A stretch of DNA of 64,000 bases from Botrimarina hoheduenensis (GCF_007859815.1 NZ_SJPH01000009.1:62001-126000); one strand, 5' to 3'; shown: positions 15,674-24,361, counted from the first letter of the stretch. The notes: a model not told the origin generated them from the sequence alone. Numbers and translations: made by a program.

Positions 15674-15870
15674 GAACGAAGAGTGATCGTTTGTTTCAAT
15701 CGTAAGCGATGTGCCGCGATTGCTTGGTGAACGTCTCTGCAACGTGCTCATCTCCTTGTCGCGATACCAGGAAAAGCATGCCGGCCCTGCGCAGATGTTA
15801 TTTCTCTATGCATCAATCGAAGGTGCCTTCGGTAACGTCAGAGGATCCAATTACCACGGGAGAGTTTTCC

Positions 15871-17724
15871 ATGAACAGCTACGGCCCTCGGGTGCTGCTG
15901 AACATATTCGCCGGAGCGATTCTTACGTCAACCTGGCTCTGGGTCGCCACGCGGCTTGCCGGACCCGTCCACCTACGCGGAGAGACACTATTCTGGGGAG
16001 CGATCGTCTGGTCGGCGGCCTTACTCTACCTGCTATCCTACCGCTTCCCAGCACTCCGCAAGCAGCTGCGTCTTCCTTTGCTACTGCCGGTTGGCCTAGG
16101 TCTAGCGTCCTGGGGTTATTATCAAACGGCGGTCAGCGTGGGTCGTGATCAGGCATGGTGGTTGTCATGGGCCGCTTTCATCCCATCGGTTCTCTTGGCG
16201 GGCCCGCTCGCTATCAGCAGTATCGGGCACTGGATCTATCGCAGCCTTTGGTACCGCGAGATCGTCCGTCACGGCGATGGCGACAATGCACAGTGGCGCA
16301 CTCGCAGTGAATACCATCAAGATATCATCGAGCTTCCTCGCCGAAGGAACGGCCAACTCGGTTGGCTCGACTGCCTCTACTTGGGCATGACCCAGTTCCG
16401 CCACGACGTGACGCCACGGCACATCGGTCTGCGTACAGACGTCCACTTGATTACCTATGGCATGGCGGGCAGCGGCAAGGCGGCTACGTCTGGCTTCATC
16501 AACCTGGCTCTCTACGGTGGCCCCGCCTTCGTCATCGACCAGAAACGTGAGTATTTCAAGTCCGTTGGTCGGCGTCGAACGGAACTTGGAGACGTCTACA
16601 ACTGCGACCCCTTCGGGCAGGGGCCGAGCGCTCGCTTCAACCCGCTCGCGGGGATCGATGTCTACACCGAGGAGGGCCTGCGGTTGATCCAGACAATCCG
16701 CAACGCCTTGATCATCCCGGAAGAGAACACCAATGCGGGGCCGCATTTTTCCGACAACGCGGGAACTATTTTTGAAGGGATCACGACCTGGGTGTGTGCA
16801 TCACTGCCCCCGGCGGACCGCAATCTTGTGACCGTTTACCGCTTGCTCAACTCGCAAGAACCATCGACGGGTGCTTACGACCCGGAGGTGTTTGTACAGG
16901 CCGTGGCCGAGATGAGCGAGTGCCCGATCGGCGTTTGTTCGCAGGCGGCAAAGCTGCTAGACGACGCCGGTGACCGGGAGGGAGGTTCATTCAAGACAAC
17001 CCTCTCAAAGTCGATCAAGTGGATGGCGTCCCCCGCCATGCAGCATCATCTGTCCGGGCATGACTTCGAGATGAAAGAACTGGCGACCGCTGGTAGCAGG
17101 AAGCCCAGCATCTTCGTCAGTGTTGGCATGGGGAACGAGCACGAGCATCAGCGCTACCTCCGGATGATGGTAGCCACCGCGCTGTACCACATTGGCGCCG
17201 AATTTCGACGGACGGGCAAGAAGCCAAGTCCTTCGGTCTACTTCGGCCTGGATGAATTTCCTCAGTACGCCCGTGGGCTCGAAGCGATCACGACCGCCGG
17301 CTTCGCAACCCTTCGCTCGGCCGGCTGCTTGTTGCATATCCTCGCCCAGAAACGGAGTCAGCTCAAGGCTATTCTTGGCGAGCAGACCAGTCTCTTGGAG
17401 CAGAACGCGACCGTCCAAGTGCTTGGGGTCAACAACGACTCCGAAGACACCGCAGCTTGGGTTTCCGAGCAGCTCGGTTCCCACATCGTGACTCGACTCG
17501 CCCCTGGTGAGCCTTTGCTGTCGGAAAGGAAAGAACGCACGAAAGAACCGCTCATGACCCGTCGTATGGTGCAGGACACGCTGACGCAACTCTCCCGCAA
17601 CCAAATCGTCTTCCCGGCAAAGGGGGGGCCGCCGATGTGGCTTTCACGGATGGCGTACAAGCCCTTCCTCATCCACGGAAAGCGCTGTTTCGACGACCTT
17701 GACCTAGGTGAACTCTTCGACTGA
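15871..17724 (+). CDS. Type IV coupling protein, VirD4/TraG/TraD family ATPase
   Basis: A 617-aa coupling protein, which brings the relaxase-DNA complex to a secretion channel and pumps DNA. The frame is open from 15709, but the ATG at 15871, after GGGAGAG, starts with a membrane-spanning region as expected (MNSYGPRVLLNIFAGAILTSTWLWV, then hydrophobic segments to about residue 120). Walker A is YGMAGSGKAATSG at about 195-207; the residue after GK is not T/S, as in many VirD4/TraG proteins. The strand AFVIDQKREYFK follows. The Walker B region is YFGLDEFPQYARGLEAITTAGFATLRSAGC, and LHILAQKRSQL is the typical third motif. It is followed at 24 bp by the next gene. No VirB-type channel genes are in the window, so transfer probably uses a helper element's apparatus. 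Confidence 0.85.
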   Translation: MNSYGPRVLLNIFAGAILTSTWLWVATRLAGPVHLRGETLFWGAIVWSAALLYLLSYRFPALRKQLRLPLLLPVGLGLASWGYYQTAVSVGRDQAWWLSWAAFIPSVLLAGPLAISSIGHWIYRSLWYREIVRHGDGDNAQWRTRSEYHQDIIELPRRRNGQLGWLDCLYLGMTQFRHDVTPRHIGLRTDVHLITYGMAGSGKAATSGFINLALYGGPAFVIDQKREYFKSVGRRRTELGDVYNCDPFGQGPSARFNPLAGIDVYTEEGLRLIQTIRNALIIPEENTNAGPHFSDNAGTIFEGITTWVCASLPPADRNLVTVYRLLNSQEPSTGAYDPEVFVQAVAEMSECPIGVCSQAAKLLDDAGDREGGSFKTTLSKSIKWMASPAMQHHLSGHDFEMKELATAGSRKPSIFVSVGMGNEHEHQRYLRMMVATALYHIGAEFRRTGKKPSPSVYFGLDEFPQYARGLEAITTAGFATLRSAGCLLHILAQKRSQLKAILGEQTSLLEQNATVQVLGVNNDSEDTAAWVSEQLGSHIVTRLAPGEPLLSERKERTKEPLMTRRMVQDTLTQLSRNQIVFPAKGGPPMWLSRMAYKPFLIHGKRCFDDLDLGELFD

Positions 17725-17747
17725 CTCGCTACCCGAAAGGCCGACAG

Positions 17748-18248
17748 ATGACCAACCAAGCAGCGGCCGGCTACCCAAAGCCCGGCAATTCTGTTTCGCT
17801 CTCTGGCCCTCCGCAGGCCTTCTCCCACATCAAGAAAATTGGATCAGAGTACAACCAAGTATCCTCGGGCGAACGCGAGAAAGCGCCGCTTCGTTATCAC
17901 GCTCCACCACTCAAGCAACATTTCGTCGCCGCGCACGAAGGCCCTCGCGAGACGACAGGCAAACCTGACCTGCATGCTATCTACACCCCTTCCGGCAAAG
18001 TGATTGCCGAGATTCACTCGAAACTTGACCAAGAGAAGCTCGCCCGGAATCGGCAGAAGGATCTGCAGATGAAGCGGTGGCGAGAAGCGGCAGTCACAAC
18101 CAGCCGCCGGTTCAACGCCGTCACAATTCGGCCTGTTCATCTCCGCGAGTCCAACACGCCAGAGGTGTTCGCCAAAGCCCGGCAGGCGGCGTTGAAGAAA
18201 CGGCTGCAGCAAAAGCACGCCAACTCCCGCGACGACCGCAGCAGATAG
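17748..18248 (+). CDS. Hypothetical accessory protein between coupling protein and relaxase
   Basis: A 166-aa protein, not recognised. A GAAAGG site lies before the ATG. It is rich in charged and polar residues with no hydrophobic core evident in the first 60 residues. The part from about 75 reads like a folded or helical region (DLHAIYTPSGKVIAEIHSKLDQEKLARNRQKDLQMKRW), and the C-terminal end is basic (ARQAALKKRLQQKHANSRDDRSR). The basic helices suggest binding to DNA or to the relaxosome. Its tight placement 24 bp after the coupling protein gene argues for co-transcription and a role in mobilisation. This is position-based only. Confidence 0.6.
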   Translation: MTNQAAAGYPKPGNSVSLSGPPQAFSHIKKIGSEYNQVSSGEREKAPLRYHAPPLKQHFVAAHEGPRETTGKPDLHAIYTPSGKVIAEIHSKLDQEKLARNRQKDLQMKRWREAAVTTSRRFNAVTIRPVHLRESNTPEVFAKARQAALKKRLQQKHANSRDDRSR

Positions 18249-18286
18249 GTGTTGCGCATCGCCACCGAAGCGCGATAGGGTGAATC

Positions 18287-18628
18287 ATGGACCCGTTAAA
18301 CGAAGCACAGACAGAAGCCCTCCTGCTCCCAGAAAGTCGCATTCTCGCGCTGCCCACTGGAGGCCACGTCGAGGTCACGGCCACTCGGCACCACTGGCTT
18401 GTGGCCGAAGAACTCCAGACTGACTACGGCTGGAGCCTGGCGGAAATCTGCCGACTTGCTCTTGATGAAAGCGTCGAGACGGGACGCGACTTCGCGCTCT
18501 GCTTCCGCTACCTGATCGCCTACATCCAGGCCGCGTCGCGTCACCAGCTCGACGAGTCGCTCGCTGGCGTCTCTCCTTTGCCGCTGCTTCCCAACCGGTA
18601 CGCCCCCGGCGATACCGCCCTCCGCTGA
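18287..18628 (+). CDS. Small protein with a ribbon-helix-helix-like segment, possible relaxosome accessory factor
   Basis: A 113-aa protein with an ATG at 18287 and a possible GATAGG site before it. The central part (VEVTATRHHWLVAEELQTDYGWSLAEICRLALDE) has the strand-helix-turn-helix pattern of RHH_4-type DNA-binding domains, and the following FALCFRYLIAYIQAAS resembles the end of such domains. RHH proteins commonly assist relaxases at oriT or repress the mobilisation operon, which would fit its place two genes before the relaxase. The similarity is by eye and could be fortuitous; a non-DNA-binding helical protein is the alternative. Confidence 0.5.
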   Translation: MDPLNEAQTEALLLPESRILALPTGGHVEVTATRHHWLVAEELQTDYGWSLAEICRLALDESVETGRDFALCFRYLIAYIQAASRHQLDESLAGVSPLPLLPNRYAPGDTALR

Positions 18629-18679
18629 AGGGACCTAGAGTCGTCCTCTCCTGCCCCAGAACCCGATCGGAGCCGCGCC

Positions 18680-19231
18680 ATGAACCCGGATGAAGTCATC
18701 CTAGACGCCATGAACTCCCGGATCGAAGCTCTCGAAAGAGAAGACGCCGCCGCTGAGCGACTGTGGAAAGAGAGGGTCGCGGTGGCCACGCAAGAAAAGC
18801 AGGCCAGGGACGCTGAGTTGAACCGACTCCGGGGCGCGCGGGACCTGCTCAGCGGTAAAAAGAGCCACCCCAAGAAGAGCAAGAAGCGCCCCGCCAAGGC
18901 TGGGGAACCACCGACCACCACGCAGCAAGAGGTCCGCCGCATCATGGTGAAACTGGCGGCGAACAACCCGGGCATCAAGCAAGACGAACTGATCGAGCAA
19001 ACCAAAGCGAAGCTCAAAGAATTGCCTGGACGCGATCTGCGGGGCTATATGAGGCGGGTTGAAGAAGTGCTCCATGATAAGAGTACGCAGCGGCAGTTTA
19101 CGGTGAACATCGACGGGACGGTATCGCTTCTGATTGGTGACTATCCGCACGGCGTCGCGGCGGGTGCTACTGAGGAGCACGAGGTGAAACCAGCTGTGGA
19201 TCGATTCGCGTCAACACGAATCACGCGTTGA
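18680..19231 (+). CDS. Coiled-coil hypothetical protein preceding the relaxase
   Basis: A 183-aa protein with a long N-terminal charged helix (about 1-60, MNPDEVILDAMNSRIEALEREDAAAERLWK...), then a Lys-rich stretch (about 57-75, GKKSHPKKSKKRPAKAG). A second part looks like a winged-helix or HTH fold (about 78-150: TTQQEVRRIMVKLAANNPGIKQDELIEQ, ...GYMRRVEEVLHDKS, then a short beta part FTVNIDGTVSLL). A coiled coil plus basic linker plus winged helix is reasonable for a DNA-binding accessory protein of the relaxosome. No family is recognised. It stops 190 bp before the relaxase gene. Confidence 0.6.
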   Translation: MNPDEVILDAMNSRIEALEREDAAAERLWKERVAVATQEKQARDAELNRLRGARDLLSGKKSHPKKSKKRPAKAGEPPTTTQQEVRRIMVKLAANNPGIKQDELIEQTKAKLKELPGRDLRGYMRRVEEVLHDKSTQRQFTVNIDGTVSLLIGDYPHGVAAGATEEHEVKPAVDRFASTRITR

Positions 19232-19421
19232 TCACGGAAGCGGATTCAGGCAGGCTGAATGGGCCTCTGAGCACTGCAGAGGAGACAAGCCTATTACCCA
19301 TTTTTACAGGCACTATTCAAGAGTTGCTTTACCTTAACCAGGAGCCCCCGCTCCGGACCACGCCGACGCCGGCCGCTACCCAGTAGCGATTGCAATAAGT
19401 TCGAGAATTACGAGTAGCACT
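19232..19421 (+). other. Non-coding stretch upstream of the relaxase, candidate oriT region
   Basis: This 190-bp gap is the longest in the mobilisation operon. It holds a 6-bp dyad (CCTCTG at about 19263 with CAGAGG at about 19277) and an AT-rich section (about 19295-19335). MOBF relaxases often act at a nick site next to their own gene, so this is the likeliest place for oriT. No nick consensus is recognised, so the call is only positional. Confidence 0.3.
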
Positions 19422-22268
19422 ATGCTCATAGCAACACAAGCGAAAAGCATCGAAGGAACCGAGAAGTACTTCGACACGGTCCTCGCGAAGGGCGACTACT
19501 ACATCGACGGCGCCGAAGTCGGCGGCGCCTTCCAGGGCAATCTCGCTACGCTGCTTGGCGTCGAGGGGATGGCGGCAAGCCGGGAGCCCTTCAGCCGGCT
19601 CTTGCGAGGTTTCCACCCAACCATGGCAGAAAAACTGGTCCAACGGCTCGCCCACAACCGCCGTCCGGGAACCGACTTGACTTTCAGCCCGCCGAAGTCG
19701 TTCAGCGTCTGGTGGGCGCTCTTCAAGGACGAACGGCTTATCCAAGCGTTGCGCGACACAGTTCGTGAAACAATGGAAAAAGACGTGCAGCCCTTGATGT
19801 GCCGGCGGGTGCGGGCGGGCGGTCAAGCGGCATCGAAAGACCGCACCCCGACCGGCTCCCTTGCCTGGGTCGACTTTCTTCACCTCACCGCACGCCCGGT
19901 CGAAGGCAAGGTTGATCCGCATCTTCACATCCACGCCTTTGTCATGAATCTCACGGCCGACGGCGGAAAGTTCTACGCCGCGGAGATGGAAGAGATCGTG
20001 CGGCAACGTCCAAGCCTGCAGGCCAAGTTCGAAGCGCGGCTCGCCCATCGAATGCAACATGAACTTGGCATTCCGGTTGAGAAGACGCGGTTCTTGCAGG
20101 GGGGGCGGATGAAAGCGGGCTGGGAAATCAGGGGGATCGACCGCGGCCTGATCGAGAAGTTCTCGGCCCGCACCCAACAGGTGGAAGCCCACGCCGCGGA
20201 GTACGGTGTGATCGACGCCGCGGAGAAAGGCAAGCTCGGGGTCCGCACCCGCGCCAAGAAGGAGAAGGGGCAATCGATCGAACAGCTTCACCGAGAGTGG
20301 CGTTCCCGGCTGACCGAAGCGAAGCGGGAGCAGCTCGATGGACTGCGGTCGGGGGCGATAGGAGCAGAGGTTGAGGCACCGGTATCGAAAAGGGCAGCCG
20401 AGTCCATCCGCTATGCCCTTGATCACCACCTCTACCGCCAATCTACCGTGGAAAAACAAGCGGTTATCGGCGCCGCTTTAGAACATGGTTTAACGCTGCT
20501 GCCCGAAGAAGTAGAAGCGGCGCTCGACTCACAGGAAGTGATCCAGCGGCCGCAAGATGTCCGCGGCGCGGCGCGTGATTTTGTCACGACCCACGACGTG
20601 CTTGACGCTGAGCGACGCATGATTGCGTTCGCTCGTGATGGACGGGGCACGCGGATGCCGATCGGCCGTGGAGTGCACACCTTCAAACGTGACTGGATGA
20701 ATGCCGAGCAAAAGCAGGCGGTGCGTAGCGTACTAGAAAGCCGCCATACGATCATGGCGGTCATGGGTGCCGCTGGTACGGGCAAGTCGACTTTGATGAG
20801 CGAAGCCGCCGAAGCAATTGAAACTCTTGGAAAAAAACTGTTTGTCTTCGCCCCCAGCACCGGGGCGCGAGAAGTCCTGGAAGAAAAAGGGTTCCCGGAC
20901 GCACAGACGACCGAGCACTTGCTGCGGAATGAGAAGCTCCACGAGAAACTGAAGGATCACGTCTTGTGGATTGATGAAGCCGGACAACTCGATGTTCGGA
21001 CCATGAACGGGATCTTTGACATCGCCAAAGCGCAGAACTGCCGCGTGGTGCTCTCCGGCGATACTCGCCAGCATGCGTCTCCGCGGCGGGGTGAAGCGAT
21101 GCGGCTGTTAGAAAAAGAAGCCGGCCTCCAAATCAGTCGGGTCGAGACGATCCAACGCCAGCAGGGCGACTACAAGCGGGCAGTCGAATTGATCGGTCGT
21201 GGCGATGAAATTGTTGACAAGCAGCGGGGGCTCTCGGGGCTCGTCGCCGGTTTTGACCTCCTCGATCGCCTCGGCAAGATCAAAGAAATTCGATCAGAAG
21301 AACGTCACGCGGTCCTGGCCCAACAGTACCTCGCTGCCCCTCCAGAGAAGACGCCCCTCGTGGTGGCGCCCACGCACGCCGAGGGACGGTCTGTCACCGA
21401 TCACATTCGCCACGGGCTGCGCGAGCGGGGGGCGATAGGAACAGAAGAACGTGAATTCTTGCAGCTAAGTTCTCTGAATCTCTCCGAGGCGCAGAAGTCC
21501 GCCGCCGTCACGTATACGCAGCCAGGGATGATGATCCAGTTCCACCAGAACGTCGCAGGAGGTTTCAAGCGGGGGGGGCGGTACCGCGTGGAGCAGCAAC
21601 CGGACGGAGCAGCCTGCCTCAAGCCACTTGGCGGCGGGCTCTCGAAGCCGATCCCGCTAACCAACCCGGAGCGTTTCGAGGTCTACCGCGAAAACAAGAT
21701 CGGTTTTGCGGTCGGCGACAAGGTGCGATTTAGTCTGGGTGGGACGGCGACTGACAAGAAACGCCGGATCAGTAATGGGCGCCTCGACGAAATAGCCGGA
21801 TTCGACCGGCAAGGCAACCTCCGCCTAAAAAGTGGCATGACCGTCGCCAAAGATTATGGCCACCTCGACCTGGGCTATGTCACGACGAGCCACGCCGCTC
21901 AGGGGAAAGACCGCGAGACAGCAATCGCAGCGATGGGGTCACAATCCTTGGCGGCGGTGAACGCTCGGCAATTCTACGTCACGGTATCGCGGGGCCAAAA
22001 GGACGTCGCGATCTACGTAGACGACAAGCAAGCGATCCGCCAAGCGATCCAAAACCGGGGCGAGCAACGTTCGGCGACCGAGCTCGTCAAGATGCCCGCA
22101 CCGGAGGCGCGGCAGCCACTCCAGCAACGTGACCGGCAGCGACGGGCGATCGTCGAGCGGGCGCGTCAATGGTGGGACGCGCGGATAGAGCGACGCGACC
22201 GACCAACGGCGCAGCCAAGTCGTCCTCGAATCCCAATCCACACGCAACTCGAACCAGGAAGGGGGTAG
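19422..22268 (+). CDS. MOBF-family relaxase-helicase (TrwC/TraI type)
   Basis: A 948-aa conjugative relaxase, which nicks one strand at oriT, stays bound to the 5' end and unwinds the DNA. The TrwC domain covers about residues 1-290. Candidate catalytic tyrosines are Tyr16 and Tyr26/Tyr27 near the N terminus (KYF and DYY), and the metal-binding triad is His167, His169, His171 (DPHLHIHAF), as in TraI and TrwC. Between them is GTDLTFSPPKSFSVWW, another family signature. The helicase part has Walker A VMGAAGTGKST (about 446-456), Walker B LWIDEAGQLD (about 517-526), then LSGDTRQHASPRRGEAMRLL and a C-terminal SF1 motif (YVTTSHAAQGKD, YVTVSRGQKDVAIYV). The C-terminal tail is basic and disordered. 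It is shorter than TraI of F, close to TrwC length. The next gene starts 3 bp after the stop. Confidence 0.92.
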   Translation: MLIATQAKSIEGTEKYFDTVLAKGDYYIDGAEVGGAFQGNLATLLGVEGMAASREPFSRLLRGFHPTMAEKLVQRLAHNRRPGTDLTFSPPKSFSVWWALFKDERLIQALRDTVRETMEKDVQPLMCRRVRAGGQAASKDRTPTGSLAWVDFLHLTARPVEGKVDPHLHIHAFVMNLTADGGKFYAAEMEEIVRQRPSLQAKFEARLAHRMQHELGIPVEKTRFLQGGRMKAGWEIRGIDRGLIEKFSARTQQVEAHAAEYGVIDAAEKGKLGVRTRAKKEKGQSIEQLHREWRSRLTEAKREQLDGLRSGAIGAEVEAPVSKRAAESIRYALDHHLYRQSTVEKQAVIGAALEHGLTLLPEEVEAALDSQEVIQRPQDVRGAARDFVTTHDVLDAERRMIAFARDGRGTRMPIGRGVHTFKRDWMNAEQKQAVRSVLESRHTIMAVMGAAGTGKSTLMSEAAEAIETLGKKLFVFAPSTGAREVLEEKGFPDAQTTEHLLRNEKLHEKLKDHVLWIDEAGQLDVRTMNGIFDIAKAQNCRVVLSGDTRQHASPRRGEAMRLLEKEAGLQISRVETIQRQQGDYKRAVELIGRGDEIVDKQRGLSGLVAGFDLLDRLGKIKEIRSEERHAVLAQQYLAAPPEKTPLVVAPTHAEGRSVTDHIRHGLRERGAIGTEEREFLQLSSLNLSEAQKSAAVTYTQPGMMIQFHQNVAGGFKRGGRYRVEQQPDGAACLKPLGGGLSKPIPLTNPERFEVYRENKIGFAVGDKVRFSLGGTATDKKRRISNGRLDEIAGFDRQGNLRLKSGMTVAKDYGHLDLGYVTTSHAAQGKDRETAIAAMGSQSLAAVNARQFYVTVSRGQKDVAIYVDDKQAIRQAIQNRGEQRSATELVKMPAPEARQPLQQRDRQRRAIVERARQWWDARIERRDRPTAQPSRPRIPIHTQLEPGRG

Positions 22269-22271
22269 CGT

Positions 22272-22664
22272 ATGAGCAGCTTGCCATTTCCATCCAACGA
22301 AAACGCGCGGCTTGCGGCTGCGGCTGATAACAAGGCGGCGAAACCGCCATGGAGTCGCGTCAAGTCGACCGAGCCGCTCCCCATGATGTTTCAAGTCCGG
22401 TTTTGCGACGGCCGCAGCATTAGCTATTCCTACTGCGACCTCCGCGAAATCCGCGTCCGCGATGCGGGACACGTCCAGCTTTGCTTGCTGGGAATGGAAA
22501 AGACGCACGTCTCGGTGACGGGCCGCAACCTGTCCGAGTTGGCCGAGCTGATCAGCTCCGGCAAGATCAAGTCTTTTAGTGAACTTGGTCCCCGGACGTT
22601 CGACCGCCCCGAGTCGAGCCCCTCGATCGACAAAGTGACCGTTGAGACCTTGACCGGCCCATAG
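22272..22664 (+). CDS. Hypothetical protein after the relaxase
   Basis: A 130-aa protein of unknown family that starts 3 bp after the relaxase stop codon, so it must be co-transcribed with it. The N-terminal 35 residues are low-complexity. The rest looks like a small beta-rich fold (PMMFQVRFCDGRSISYSYCDLREIRVRDAGHVQLCLLGMEKTHVSVTGRNLSELAELISSG). The motif of a strand pair followed by a helix labelled by NLSELAELI resembles small ligand- or peptide-binding folds, but no match is claimed. It may be a relaxase partner or simply the distal gene of the operon. Confidence 0.6.
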   Translation: MSSLPFPSNENARLAAAADNKAAKPPWSRVKSTEPLPMMFQVRFCDGRSISYSYCDLREIRVRDAGHVQLCLLGMEKTHVSVTGRNLSELAELISSGKIKSFSELGPRTFDRPESSPSIDKVTVETLTGP

Positions 22665-22699
22665 CCAGATCCTCACCACGCGACCGCAGGACCATCCCG

Positions 22700-22915
22700 A
22701 TGCAATCCAATACTTCCCACGAGCCTTCTTCGCTCCTATCGGCCCATCAGGTCGCCGCCTTGCTGCAGGTCTCGACGCGTACCGTCTGGCGGCTGCTGAG
22801 TTCGGGCGAACTCATCGAACCGTTGCGCGTCCGCGGCAACACGCGCTGGCGACGCGCCGAGTTAGACGCTTGGATCGAAGCGGGTTGTCCGCCCGTTGAG
22901 CCAGGCGAAGAATGA
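22700..22915 (+). CDS. Excisionase-like helix-turn-helix protein
   Basis: A 71-aa protein that is almost entirely one MerR-type HTH of the excisionase/AlpA kind: LLSAHQVAALLQVSTRTVWRLLSSGELIEPLRVRGNTRWRRAELDAWIEAG. The wing with R-G-N-T-R-W and the helix RAELDAWI are classic for this family. Lying 21 bp before the integrase start, it is the probable recombination directionality factor: it should favour excision over integration and bind the attachment region. It may also repress the integrase. The function follows from family and position, both typical of integrative elements. Confidence 0.8.
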   Translation: MQSNTSHEPSSLLSAHQVAALLQVSTRTVWRLLSSGELIEPLRVRGNTRWRRAELDAWIEAGCPPVEPGEE

Positions 22916-22936
22916 CCTCAAAAGGAGATGCAACCC

Positions 22937-24361
22937 ATGGCGACGATCTTCAAACGCAAACGCGACGCCGGCAAGCGGAACGCCTATTGGTGGATTCAGT
23001 ACTTCGACGACGCGGGCAGACGGCGGACCGCCAAGGGCTACACCGATAAGCGGAAGACCGAGGCGAAGGCGGCGAAGCTGGAAGAACACGCCCGGTTGTG
23101 CCGCGACGGTTTGATCGACCCCGCGCAGCAGCTTGCTCGGGACAGCCGTAGGACGCCGATCGAGGCGCACCTAACCGCTTTTGAGAGGAGCCTTCAAAAA
23201 ACCTCCCCCAAGCACGTCAAGCTCGTGATGTCGCGAGTGCGGCGGATTGTCGGCGACGCCGGGATGGAGTCGATCGACGATATCGAGGTCGATGCGGTCG
23301 ATGAAGCGTTGCAAGAGCGTCTCGTGAGCGAGGAGATCGGCTTCCGTACCTACAACCACTACGTCCAAGCAATCGACAGCTTTTGCAACTGGATGGTCCC
23401 CAAGCGGTTGCCGCACAACCCGCTGCAAGGGATGAAACGGCTGAATGCCCAGGAAGACGTCCGCCACGAGCGGCGGGCCTTGCTTCCGGACGAATTCGCC
23501 AGACTGATCGAGTCTGCCCGCACCAGTGGGGTCTCGATCCAGTGCTTCGATGGCGAACAGCGGGCCCGTCTCTACATCCTATCTTACATGACGGGCCTGC
23601 GACGCAAAGAGATAGCCAGCCTCACCCCAGCAAGCTTCGACCTCGACGGCGGTACGCCGACGCTCACCCTGCAAGCGGCGTGCTCCAAGCACCGCCGCAA
23701 GGACATCCTGCCGCTCCACGCGGACCTCGCCAGTATGCTGCCGAAATGGTTCAGCGGACTGAGCCCCGACGCCAAGCTATTCCCCCGCCTAGAGCGACGC
23801 CGCACTTGGCTGATGGTGAAGAAGGACCTGGAGCGGGCGGGGATTGCCTACCGCGACTCGAAGGGAAGGGTCGCCGACTTTCACGCGGCCGGCCGGCACA
23901 CGCATATCACTGAGCTGCTCCGCAACGGAGCGAGCCTCCCCGAGGCCATGGAGTTGGCCCGGCACAGCGACGTGCGGATGACGATGAAGTACACGCACAT
24001 CGGCTTGGAAGACCAAGCCAAGGCGATCGCCAAGCTGCCCGCCGGCGAAAGTTGGCTGCACTATGGCTGCACTTCGGAGCACGCCGATGGTCACAAGGGG
24101 TCGTCTGGTGGCACAACGCAGCCTGGCGAAGATACGCCGGGGGACGACGCAAACCCTTGTAGAGAAGGGGATAAGGCACAAAAAAACGCCGGTTGGCCTT
24201 GTTTGGCACAACCGGCGAAAAGTGGAGGCGGCGGGAATCGAACCCGCGTCCCGCGATCGCTCCACGCAAGCTTCTACGTGTGTAGTCAGGCGTTTTGGTT
24301 TTGCTCATTGGGCGCCCCTCCTGACACGGCTACCAACGAACTATCCGAGTACTTCAGTTAG
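22937..24361 (+). CDS. int: Tyrosine recombinase (integrase) whose 3' end runs into ssrA
   Basis: A 474-aa tyrosine integrase. The ATG at 22937 is preferred over 22928 since the AAAGGAG site at 22920 is correctly spaced only for the second. Residues 1-80 are an arm-type DNA-binding part, about 80-185 the SAM-like core-binding domain (HYVQAIDSFCNWMV), and 190-375 the catalytic domain. Catalytic residues are Arg222 (TGLRRKE), Lys in KHRRKD, His316/Arg320 (FHAAGRHTHIT), His343 (ELARHSD) and Tyr352 (MKYTHIG). His and Arg are separated by three residues rather than the common two, though close relatives of this type may share that. The last 46 or so codons (24223-24361) are antisense to the tmRNA gene, so the protein's end is encoded by the attachment site and host DNA. 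It integrates the element at the 3' end of ssrA. Confidence 0.9.
   Translation: MATIFKRKRDAGKRNAYWWIQYFDDAGRRRTAKGYTDKRKTEAKAAKLEEHARLCRDGLIDPAQQLARDSRRTPIEAHLTAFERSLQKTSPKHVKLVMSRVRRIVGDAGMESIDDIEVDAVDEALQERLVSEEIGFRTYNHYVQAIDSFCNWMVPKRLPHNPLQGMKRLNAQEDVRHERRALLPDEFARLIESARTSGVSIQCFDGEQRARLYILSYMTGLRRKEIASLTPASFDLDGGTPTLTLQAACSKHRRKDILPLHADLASMLPKWFSGLSPDAKLFPRLERRRTWLMVKKDLERAGIAYRDSKGRVADFHAAGRHTHITELLRNGASLPEAMELARHSDVRMTMKYTHIGLEDQAKAIAKLPAGESWLHYGCTSEHADGHKGSSGGTTQPGEDTPGDDANPCREGDKAQKNAGWPCLAQPAKSGGGGNRTRVPRSLHASFYVCSQAFWFCSLGAPPDTATNELSEYFS
24180..24217 (-). terminator. Rho-independent terminator of the tmRNA gene
   Basis: The arms CGCCGGTTG (24187-24... left arm, plus strand 24187-24195) and CAACCGGCG (24209-24217) form a perfect 9-bp stem with a 13-nt loop. 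On the minus strand the stem is followed by seven T (24186-24180). It sits directly downstream of the tmRNA 3' end and on the element side of the attachment site, inside the integrase coding region. Confidence 0.85.
24223..24260. other. Right attachment junction (attR) at the 3' end of ssrA
   Basis: The tyrosine integrase gene abuts the tmRNA 3' end, the standard target for such elements, so the crossover must lie in this T-arm/acceptor segment. The exact core is not resolved because the matching left copy is outside the window; no second copy of the tmRNA 3' end was noticed in bases 1-24200. Sequence left of it is element; right of it is host. Confidence 0.65.

Noticed and set aside
16165..17604. 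Minus-strand frames within the coupling protein gene
   Set aside because: They lie fully opposite a gene with clear VirD4/TraG motifs and show no motifs of their own.
19329..20459. A 376-aa minus-strand frame over the relaxase N terminus
   Set aside because: It is antisense to the TrwC domain including the His triad; its composition is a mirror image and no family is recognisable.
1..24200. A left attachment site (second copy of the ssrA 3' end) in the window
   Set aside because: No second copy of the T-arm sequence was noticed by eye; the left end is probably outside the window. A computed search would settle it.
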